Source: Micromonospora haikouensis (GTDB lineage Bacteria > Actinomycetota > Actinomycetes > Mycobacteriales > Micromonosporaceae). From it: 64,000 nucleotides of DNA. Positions 58,136 through 64,000 of this stretch are shown here, piece by piece. The stretch lies in NCBI RefSeq assembly GCF_900091595.1, contig NZ_FMCW01000022.1, positions 62,001 through 126,000 on the forward strand, given 5' to 3'. Below the pieces are notes generated by a model. It ran no database searches and was not told the DNA's origin. It worked only from the letters and a program-made list of their open reading frames with translations. A program made the translations under genes and the position numbers. The number at the start of each line of letters is the position of its first letter. Within the stretch, counting starts at the first letter, position 1.

Positions 58136-59407
58136 GTGAGCGGACCGAGAGCGGACAAGCTGCCGCACGCGAGCAGCAAGGCCGCGGTGCTGGACGCCAT
58201 CCGGGCGGCCGGCACGATCAGCCGGGTGGGCCTGATCAGCGTGACCGGCTTCACCGCGCCCACCATCTCCAACCTCGTCCGTAAGCTCATCGACGAGGGC
58301 CTGGTCGTCGAGACCGGCCACGCCGAGTCGACCGGCGGGAAGCGGCGGGTCCTGCTCCGGCTCAACCACACCTCCCGGTACGCCGTGGGCGTGTGCCTCG
58401 GCCAGGGGGTCATGACGTACGTCCTGACCGACCTGACCGGGGTCGTGGTGGCCCGGATCTCCCGGCCGGGCGTCGGCGCCGAGGCGCCCGCGACGGTCGT
58501 CACCCGGATCGCCGCCGAGATCCCGACCCTGGTCGACAGCGTCGGCGTGGACCGGGCGCGGCTGGTCGGGGTGGGCCTGGTCTTCCCCGGCCCGCTCACC
58601 GGCCGGGGGGTCGCCGGCCTCAACCCCGAACTGCGGCACTGGCGGGAGTTCCCGCTCGGCGCGGCCCTGGAGCAGGCGACCGACCTGCCGGTGGTGCTGG
58701 ACAACGACGCCACCGCCGCCGCCCTGGGCGAACACTGGGCGGGCGGGTTCGGCACGGCGAGCGCCGCCGCCGCCCTCTACATGGGCAGCGGCCTCGGCGC
58801 CGGGCTGGTCATCGACGGGATCACCTACCGCGGCCCGAGCGGCAACGCCGGCGAGCTGGGGCACGTCTGCGTGGACGCGGACGGCCCGCGCTGCTGGTGC
58901 GGGGCCCGGGGGTGCGTGGAGGCCGTCGCCGGGCCCGCCGCCGTGGTCGCGGCGGGGCGGGCGGACGCGGGCCTGGCCGGGGCGCTCGGCCTCACCACCG
59001 GCACCGGACCCGCGGCGGTCGCCCGCGACTTCGCCGCGATCGGCCGCGCCGCCCGGCGCGGACAGCGGCGGTCGCTGGCGCTGTGCGAGAGGTCCGCCCG
59101 GTACGTCGCGGCGGCCGCCCGCACCCTCGCCAACGTGATGGACCTGGAGGTCATCGTCCTGACCGGGCCCGGCTTCGCCGTCGCCGGTTCGGTCTACCTG
59201 CCCGTGCTGCGCCAGGAGCTGCACACCGTCTTCTCCCGCTCCGCGCACGCCGTCGACGTACGGCTGTCCCGGTCCGCCGCCACCGCGTCCGCCGTCGGGG
59301 CCGCCGCCCTGGTCCTGGAGTCCGAGCTGGTGCCGTTCCACCGCGGGCTCCGGGTCTCGGAGAGCCTCGACGGGGAGTTCGCGCCGCTGCCCGGATCGGC
59401 CCGCTGA
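58136..59407 (+). CDS. ROK-family transcriptional regulator
   Basis: 423 residues: an N-terminal MarR-like winged helix (about 15-75, AGTISRVGLISVTGFTAPTI), followed by a ROK sugar-kinase-like domain with VGVGLVFPGPLTGRGVAGLN, VVLDNDATAAALGEHWAG and the zinc motif GHVCVDADGPRCWCGARGCV. The kinase-like Asp of DNDA is kept, but regulators of this type usually bind rather than phosphorylate sugars. GTG 58136 follows GGGGAGCA. It precedes a LacI-type sensor and a cellulase, suggesting a role in cellulose-derived sugar sensing. Confidence 0.88.
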   Translation: MSGPRADKLPHASSKAAVLDAIRAAGTISRVGLISVTGFTAPTISNLVRKLIDEGLVVETGHAESTGGKRRVLLRLNHTSRYAVGVCLGQGVMTYVLTDLTGVVVARISRPGVGAEAPATVVTRIAAEIPTLVDSVGVDRARLVGVGLVFPGPLTGRGVAGLNPELRHWREFPLGAALEQATDLPVVLDNDATAAALGEHWAGGFGTASAAAALYMGSGLGAGLVIDGITYRGPSGNAGELGHVCVDADGPRCWCGARGCVEAVAGPAAVVAAGRADAGLAGALGLTTGTGPAAVARDFAAIGRAARRGQRRSLALCERSARYVAAAARTLANVMDLEVIVLTGPGFAVAGSVYLPVLRQELHTVFSRSAHAVDVRLSRSAATASAVGAAALVLESELVPFHRGLRVSESLDGEFAPLPGSAR

Positions 59408-59424
59408 CCTGCGATGGGGGCGCG

Positions 59425-60270
59425 ATGAGCACGACGAGCGCGGTCGGCCTGGTGCTCGCCCGGGCGCCCCGCCTGCTCGGCGCCGAGCCGTTCTTCATGG
59501 AGTTCATCTCCGGCATCGAGGAGCGCCTCGCCGAGCACGGGCGGTCGGTGCTGCTGCACATCGTCGCCGACCCCGCCGCCGAGATCGCCGCCTACCGCCG
59601 GTGGGCGCAGCTCCGGCTGGCCGAGGCCGTGGTGCTGGTGAACCCGACCGCCGGGGATCCCCGGCCGGCGGTCCTGCGCGAACTCGGCCTCCCCGTGGTC
59701 GTGGCCGGCGAGCCCGACGGCGACGCCCCGGCCGTCCGGCGGGACGACGTCGGCTCGGTGCGGGCGGCGGTCGCGCACCTGGCCGGCCTCGGGCACCGCC
59801 GGATCGCGCGGATCAGCGGGCCGGACACTCTGCGGCACACCCGCACCCGCACCGCCGCGTTGCTGGCCGCCGCGGGCCCGGCCGGCATCGACGCCGTGGT
59901 GCTGACCGGCGACTACTCGGAGGAGTCGGGCGCGGCCTTGACCGCCCGGCTGCTGCGCGACGGCGACCCGCCCAGCGCGATCATCTACGACAACGACCTG
60001 ATGGCGGTCGGCGGCCTGGACGTGGCCGGGGAGCTGGGCCTCACGGTCCCCCGCGACCTGAGCCTGCTCGCCTGGGACGACTCCAGCCTGTGCCGCCTGT
60101 CCGCCCCGCAGCTCACCACGATGAGCCTCGACGTGCACGACTTCGGCGAGCTGGTGGCCGGCTCCGTGCTCGCGCTGCTCGACGGCGCGCCGGTCAGGGA
60201 ACGGTGGTGCCCCACCGAGACGGTGATCGTGCGGCAGACCACGGCCCCGCCGCCCGGCGGGCTTGAGTAG
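59425..60270 (+). CDS. LacI-type sugar-binding domain protein lacking the HTH
   Basis: 281 residues: VGLVLARAPRLLGAEPFFME, FISGIEERLAEHGRSVLLHI, RRDDVGSVRAAVAHLAGLGH, AIIYDNDLMAVGGLDVAGEL and RDLSLLAWDDSSLCRLSAPQ LTTMSLDVHDFGE form the two-lobed LacI/GalR effector domain. The N-terminal HTH is missing: it starts at MSTTSAVG, 17 bases after the ROK stop, and the upstream frame is antisense-like. It could act as a sensor partner of the ROK protein, or be a decayed regulator. Starts with ATG 59425 and GGGGG before it. Confidence 0.8.
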   Translation: MSTTSAVGLVLARAPRLLGAEPFFMEFISGIEERLAEHGRSVLLHIVADPAAEIAAYRRWAQLRLAEAVVLVNPTAGDPRPAVLRELGLPVVVAGEPDGDAPAVRRDDVGSVRAAVAHLAGLGHRRIARISGPDTLRHTRTRTAALLAAAGPAGIDAVVLTGDYSEESGAALTARLLRDGDPPSAIIYDNDLMAVGGLDVAGELGLTVPRDLSLLAWDDSSLCRLSAPQLTTMSLDVHDFGELVAGSVLALLDGAPVRERWCPTETVIVRQTTAPPPGGLE

Positions 60271-60331
60271 CGCCCGCCCGCCCGCCTGTCGCCTGTCTGC
60301 CTGCCGCCCGGCGGGCGGCGCAGTCGCGAGC

Positions 60332-60379
60332 TTGACTTAGTGAGGTAAATAAACAAAGATCTTCGATGCGCTCCCATCG
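60332..60379 (+). promoter_or_regulatory. promoter and LacI-type operator for the cellulase
   Basis: TTGACT (60332-60337) and AAAGAT (60355-60360) are 17 bases apart, a plausible sigma-70-type promoter. Directly downstream, CGATGCGCTCCCATCG (60364-60379) is an inverted repeat that carries the right half of the CebR box (GCGCTCCCA) at the expected +1. TTAGT...ACAAAG within the promoter is a weak inverted repeat that could bind the ROK protein. Confidence 0.6.
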
Positions 60380-60409
60380 ACGATCCCCTCTCGACCACGA
60401 GGAGATCAG

Positions 60410-61948
60410 ATGAGACATCGTCATGCCCTGATGGCCGTCGGCACCACCGCGACCCTGGTCGCCGCAGGCCTGGCCGGGCTCACCTTCCCCGCCTCAGCGG
60501 CGGCCACCGGCTGCTCCGTGGCATACACCGTGCAAAGCCAGTGGACAGGCGGGTTCAGCGGGAACATCGCCCTCACCAACCTCGGCTCCGCGGTCACCGG
60601 CTGGACGCTGACCTTCGACTTCCCGACCAGCGGCCAGCAGGTCACCCAGGGCTGGAGCGCCACCTGGTCGCAGTCCGGCACCCGCGTCTCGGCCGCCAGC
60701 CTGAGCTGGAACGGGTCGCTGGGCACGGGCGGGTCGACCGCGATCGGCTTCAACGGCTCGTGGAGCGGCAGCAACCCCGTGCCGACGTCGTTCGCGCTCA
60801 ACGGCACGACCTGCACCGGCTCGGTGACGTCGCCGACCCCCGGGCCGACCACCACCCCGCCGCCCACCACCCCGCCCCCGACGACCCCGCCACCCACCAC
60901 TCCGCCGCCCACGACCCCGCCGCCGACCGGTGCCGCGCCCGCCCTGAAGGTCTCCGGCAACCGGCTGGTGACGGCGAGCGGGGCGACGTACCGGCTGCTC
61001 GGGGTCAACCGGGCCAGCGGTGAGTTCGCCTGCGTGCAGGGCAAGGGCATGTGGGACAGCGGGCCCGTCGACCAGGCATCGGTCAACGCCATGAAGGCGT
61101 GGAACATCCGCTCCGTGCGGATCCCGCTCAACGAGGACTGCTGGCTCGGCCTCTCCGGATCGCCCAGCGGCGCGACGTACCAGCAGGCCGTCAAGGACTA
61201 CGTGAACCTGCTCGTGGCCAACGGGATCAACCCGATCCTCGACCTGCACTGGACCCACGGGCAGTACACCGGCAACATCTCCGCCTGCGCCGACGTCAAC
61301 GCCACCTGCCAGAAGCCGATGCCCAGCATGCAGCACACGCCGCAGTTCTGGACCGGTGTGGCCAACGCCTTCAAGGGCAACAACGCCGTCGTGTTCGACC
61401 TGTTCAACGAGCCCTACCCGGACGCCGCCAACAACTGGTCGGACATGGCTGCCGCGTGGCGCTGCCTGCGCGACGGCGGCACCTGCACCGGCATCACCTA
61501 CGAGGTCGCCGGCATGCAGGACCTGGTCGACGCCGTACGGGCCACCGGCGCCGGCAACGTCCTGCTGGTCGCCGGCCTGACCTGGACCAACGACCTGAGC
61601 CAGTGGCTCAACTACAAGCCGAACGACCCGCTCAACAACATCGTGGCGTCGTGGCACTCGTACAACTTCAACGCCTGCGTCACCGTCAGCTGCTGGGACA
61701 GCCAGATCGGCGCCGTCGCCGCGCAGGTGCCGGTGCACGCCGGCGAGATCGGCCAGGACACCTGTGCCCACGACTACATCGACCAGGTGATGACCTGGCT
61801 GGACTCCAAGCGCATCGGCTACACGGCGTGGACCTGGAACCCCTGGGGATGCAGCGGCGGCAACGTCCTCATCCAGGACTACAACGGCACCCCCACCAGC
61901 ACCTACGGTGAGGGCTACAAGGCCCACCTGCTCTCCGTGACCCCGTAA
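60410..61948 (+). CDS. secreted CBM2-GH5 cellulase (endoglucanase)
   Basis: 512 residues: a signal peptide (1-31), a CBM2 cellulose-binding module at 34-137 (Cys35-Cys135, WTGGFSGNIALTNLGSAVTG, surface Trp), a Pro/Thr linker (139-172, PPPTT repeats), and a GH5 catalytic domain (175-510). Acid Glu334 lies in FDLFNEPYP and nucleophile Glu446 in HAGEIGQD; WTHGQYTGN and WNPWGCSGGN line the cleft. It should cut beta-1,4-glucan outside the cell. ATG 60410 follows GAGGAGATCAG. Upstream are ROK and LacI-type genes and a CebR-like operator. Confidence 0.95.
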   Translation: MRHRHALMAVGTTATLVAAGLAGLTFPASAAATGCSVAYTVQSQWTGGFSGNIALTNLGSAVTGWTLTFDFPTSGQQVTQGWSATWSQSGTRVSAASLSWNGSLGTGGSTAIGFNGSWSGSNPVPTSFALNGTTCTGSVTSPTPGPTTTPPPTTPPPTTPPPTTPPPTTPPPTGAAPALKVSGNRLVTASGATYRLLGVNRASGEFACVQGKGMWDSGPVDQASVNAMKAWNIRSVRIPLNEDCWLGLSGSPSGATYQQAVKDYVNLLVANGINPILDLHWTHGQYTGNISACADVNATCQKPMPSMQHTPQFWTGVANAFKGNNAVVFDLFNEPYPDAANNWSDMAAAWRCLRDGGTCTGITYEVAGMQDLVDAVRATGAGNVLLVAGLTWTNDLSQWLNYKPNDPLNNIVASWHSYNFNACVTVSCWDSQIGAVAAQVPVHAGEIGQDTCAHDYIDQVMTWLDSKRIGYTAWTWNPWGCSGGNVLIQDYNGTPTSTYGEGYKAHLLSVTP

Positions 61949-61961
61949 CGGCGCCACCAAC

Positions 61962-62006
61962 CCGCCGGCCGGCGCGCCCCGCGAGTGGGGGCGCGTCGGC
62001 CGGCGA
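61962..62006 (+). terminator. large hairpin after the cellulase
   Basis: GCCGGCC-GG-CGCGCCCC (61964-61980) and GGGGGCGCG-TC-GGCCGGC (61987-62004) pair with a two-base internal mismatch and a six-base loop, shortly after the stop codon. A strong rho-independent-type stem without a T tract. Confidence 0.75.
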
Positions 62007-62071
62007 CGTGCGTGGTTACCGGGCCGTACCGGCGGGGTGGCGGGGTGGGCCGACCACCCCCGGTGGAACGC

Positions 62072-63379
62072 TCACGCCGGCCGGCAACGACGCAGCACGC
62101 CGTCGGCGACGGCGGCGAGTTCGCCGGTGCCCCGGTGCAGGCAGGTCGGCACGAAGCCGGGCACCGTGCCGGTGCGGTGACCGGTGAGCGGGTCCCAGAC
62201 GTGCAGGCCGTCGGTGTGCGCCGAGTAGAGCCGCCGGCCGTCGGAGAACCAGTCCCCGGCGGGGCCGGCAAAGGTGGCCAGCTCGCGGCCCGAGGCCACG
62301 TCGAACAGGCGTACGCCGGGCAGGATCGTCTCGTCGTCGCCGCCGATGCCACCGACGGCCAGCAGGTCGTCGCCGACGAAGCAGAGCGGCCCGTTCCAGT
62401 AGTAGTCGCGGAAACACAGCCGCTGGCGGGTCGGCCCGTCCTCGGACTCCCACACGTTGCCGTCCAGCCAGGGGCGAAGCTCCCACACCGAGGGCTCGCC
62501 GACCGGGTGCCAGATCCAGCCGTCGTCGGCGATCATCCGGCTGCCGGGCGAGCAGAGCAGCCGGCCGTGGAAGTAGTCGAGATGGTGCGCCGGCCGTTCC
62601 TGCTCCGACGTCTTCTCGATCTCACGCGCGGTCAGCAACTCCCCGGTGGCCGGGTCGCTGACGTCGAGCCGGTTCCAGCGGGTGCGGTGCACCACCAACG
62701 GCCGGTCGTCGACCCGCGCGAAGGCCAGCGAGAACGGCACCGTGTTCGCGTGGTAGTCCCCGCCGTCGAGCGCCAGCGTCACCACGCCACCCCGACCGAG
62801 GTCCACCACCCGCCCGTGCCGACCGTAGTCGTCGACCACGGCGGCGAAGCGGCCACAGGCGGAGGCGTGCAGCCTGCGCCGAAGTTGCCGGTCCATCCAT
62901 GGGGTGTGCCCCGGCCCGTCGACCAGCTCGACAGTCGCCAACACCGTGACCCGGTCGTTGTCCGGGTCGAGCTCGACGATGGTGCCGTCGGCGGTGAGCA
63001 CCAGCCATCGGGAGCCGTCGGCGTCGTCGATCGGAGCGAGGTCGACCACCTGCCCCGACGGCGGCGGCAGCGACCAGCCCGACACCGTCGCGTCCAACGG
63101 TTCCGGCCGTTCCAGGATTTCCGGCTCGCCGCGCCACCCGAGCATCTCCCCGTCCTCGACGAGCCGGTCGACGCATCCCTCGCACACCACGACCAGCACG
63201 GCCGGCTGGCCGGGATCGTCGCACTCCCGGCAGACCAGGTCGAACTCCATCCCGCGCCCGGTCAGCACCCGGAGGCACGCCACGTCCCGGTCCTCGGGTA
63301 CGGCGACCAGGTGGGGACACACCCGGCTGGTGGCCGCGTCCGCCGGATGTCCACAAAAGAGGGTCAGCACGGGCAGCAC
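62072..63379 (-). CDS. hypothetical beta-propeller-like protein with Cys-rich N-terminus
   Basis: 435 residues. The N-terminal 80 hold cysteines in FCGHPADAATSRVCPHLVAV, then CLRVLTGRGMEFDLVCRECD and VVCEGCVDRL, a probable zinc ribbon. The rest is repeated beta blades (RFAAVVDDYGRHGRVVDLGR, DDLLAVGGIGGDDETILPGV, WFSDGRRLYSAHTDGLHVWD), a WD-like propeller of about five to six blades. There is no signal peptide. GTG 63379 or the GTG three codons later is the start. Function unknown. Confidence 0.7.
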   Translation of the reverse strand: MLPVLTLFCGHPADAATSRVCPHLVAVPEDRDVACLRVLTGRGMEFDLVCRECDDPGQPAVLVVVCEGCVDRLVEDGEMLGWRGEPEILERPEPLDATVSGWSLPPPSGQVVDLAPIDDADGSRWLVLTADGTIVELDPDNDRVTVLATVELVDGPGHTPWMDRQLRRRLHASACGRFAAVVDDYGRHGRVVDLGRGGVVTLALDGGDYHANTVPFSLAFARVDDRPLVVHRTRWNRLDVSDPATGELLTAREIEKTSEQERPAHHLDYFHGRLLCSPGSRMIADDGWIWHPVGEPSVWELRPWLDGNVWESEDGPTRQRLCFRDYYWNGPLCFVGDDLLAVGGIGGDDETILPGVRLFDVASGRELATFAGPAGDWFSDGRRLYSAHTDGLHVWDPLTGHRTGTVPGFVPTCLHRGTGELAAVADGVLRRCRPA

Positions 63380-63627
63380 GATATCCGCCCTCGTTGTCCT
63401 CCGCTCCGGGGCGCGTCAACTGGGCACCGTGACGATGCGGGCATGCATCAGCGCGTACGAGGGACGGTGCACGGCCGAGAAGAGGCGGCACGACTCCGCC
63501 GGCACCTTGACCGCCCACCGCGGGCTGACGCTGTTCGCGCAGTCCGTCACCTCTCGTCCGGCATCGGCCCGGCCTCACTGCCACCTGCGGCAGCCGGAGC
63601 TGGCGCGTGTCCCGTAGCGTTGATGAC
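63380..63627. other. intergenic region, no convincing gene
   Basis: About 250 bases between the propeller gene and a small membrane protein gene. A 63-residue frame ending near 63617 (RACISAYEGRCTAEKRRHDS, then AGTLTAHRGLTLF) has acceptable codon use but no ribosome site and no recognisable family, so it is not called. The divergent promoters must lie here. Confidence 0.4.
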
Positions 63628-63837
63628 ATGACAACACTGGTGGTGACGCTCGCGATGCTCGTGGTGTTGCTGCTTGCGGTTGTCGCCTTCGTGACTCGAC
63701 GCGACCGCGCGAAGCTCACGTCGGATCAGGATTCGGCTGCGGTCCGTCAGGCAAGTGCCGACCAGCACAGGCACGAGGCAGAGCGTCACTTCGCCTCGGG
63801 CATGGCGGCGAGACACCACAATCCGTCCAGTACGTAG
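63628..63837 (+). CDS. small membrane protein
   Basis: 69 residues: one N-terminal helix (LVVTLAMLVVLLLAVVAFVT) and a polar Arg/His/Gln-rich tail (SADQHRHEAERHFASGMAAR). ATG 63628 lies eight bases after TAGCGT, fitting a leaderless transcript. Base composition is lower in GC than its neighbours (about 58% in the tail), which with the integrase remnant beside it suggests a transferred segment. Function unknown. Confidence 0.6.
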   Translation: MTTLVVTLAMLVVLLLAVVAFVTRRDRAKLTSDQDSAAVRQASADQHRHEAERHFASGMAARHHNPSST

Positions 63838-63861
63838 CGCAGGCTCGTCCGATTCGGGCAG

Positions 63862-64000
63862 CCTCCGTCGCCTGAGGCGCGGGAGGCGCCGATCGCGCCG
63901 GAGCTGGTGGCGATCCTGCGGGCGCACGTCGACCGGTTCGGGGTGGGCGCCGACGGGCGGCTGTTCCGCAGTGGAGTGCCGACCCTCGGTGCCTTGGACG
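63862..64000 (+). pseudogene. fragment of a tyrosine recombinase (integrase)
   Basis: From about 63862 the frame reads PPSPEAREAPIAPELVAILR, then AHVDRFGVGADGRLFRSGVP, continuing past the window edge. The PIxPELVxxLRxH...GPDGRLFR pattern is the middle of phage-type integrases just before the catalytic Arg-His region. No start codon or N-terminal arm-binding domain precedes it; only the small membrane gene lies upstream. It is probably the remnant of an integrated element. Whether the rest exists cannot be seen. Confidence 0.65.

Noticed and set aside
63421-63617. 63-residue frame after the propeller gene
   Set aside because: Reasonable codon use but no ribosome site, no family, and no clear start; left as intergenic.
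1-64000. tRNA, rRNA or CRISPR array
   Set aside because: No T-loop consensus (GGTTCGAxTC), rRNA segment or regularly spaced identical repeat series was found by eye. Tandem arrays at 552-664 and 5535-5624 have no spacers.

Overview
The window is about 74% G+C actinobacterial DNA. Codon use is strongly GC3-biased, GTG starts are frequent, and many genes look leaderless, with a TAnnnT-type -10 about 7 bases before the start. Gene content points to Micromonosporaceae, most likely Micromonospora or a close relative: a CBM2-GH5 cellulase, paired DUF4190 proteins, DUF6758, and dispersed repeats of kinds I associate with that group. The assignment rests on gene content and style, not on a marker gene. 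No rRNA, tRNA, CRISPR array or complete mobile element was seen.

Layout. 0-12 kb is housekeeping and small conserved genes: a Fur regulator, a broken DUF2236 gene, a RecB-like nuclease, MarC, a PHP phosphoesterase, an ECF sigma factor coupled to a membrane beta-propeller protein, a PH-domain protein, DUF6758, a SpoU/TrmH methyltransferase and a MaoC hydratase. 12-14 kb holds a thioredoxin behind a textbook SigR-type promoter and an HTTM-domain gene pair. 14-23.4 kb is the most distinctive region. An iniB-iniA-iniC-like operon (two dynamin-type GTPases and an IniB-domain protein) is divergent from an operon of an Hsp70-like ATPase, a large LuxR regulator and a Roadblock-DUF742 fusion. These look like one membrane or envelope stress module around a shared control region.

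23-33 kb is mixed metabolism: DUF393, a collapsed Rv2578c-type radical SAM gene, an acyl-CoA dehydrogenase, two DUF4190 proteins, an HpcH/HpaI lyase, two SDRs, an EamA transporter, a HAD hydrolase and PhzF. MaoC, the dehydrogenase and the HpcH lyase are all on the minus strand and could be dispersed parts of the ethylmalonyl-CoA pathway. 33-48 kb resembles a conserved actinobacterial block known from M. tuberculosis (about Rv1207-Rv1232): MgtE_N/CBS, DUF1003, Mrp, TatB, HtrA, O-methyltransferase, DUF3117, Tag, DivIVA and FolP2. The sigE-rseA pair that normally sits between the O-methyltransferase and HtrA is absent.

48-55 kb encodes a surface-anchored Pro/Thr-rich protein, 2-oxoacid:ferredoxin oxidoreductase KorAB (with a possible coupled leader peptide), a two-TM potassium channel with RCK domain, and a PopR-like regulator next to a ClpP with two overlapping PopR-type boxes between them. 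55-62 kb has a QorR/QorB-like pair, an AraC-GyrI regulator, and a cellulose-use unit: a ROK regulator, a LacI-type sensor without a DNA-binding domain, and a secreted cellulase behind a LacI-type operator. The window ends in a fragment of a tyrosine recombinase.

Between genes there are at least three dispersed repeat families (an ATGTCGGCGAC hairpin, a GTTAACAGGGGGCCCTTCC unit, and a GCATAGGGAGCTGAGTC inverted pair), and short tandem repeats that begin at the stop codons of two genes. All functions are inferred from protein motifs and context; no database search was run.
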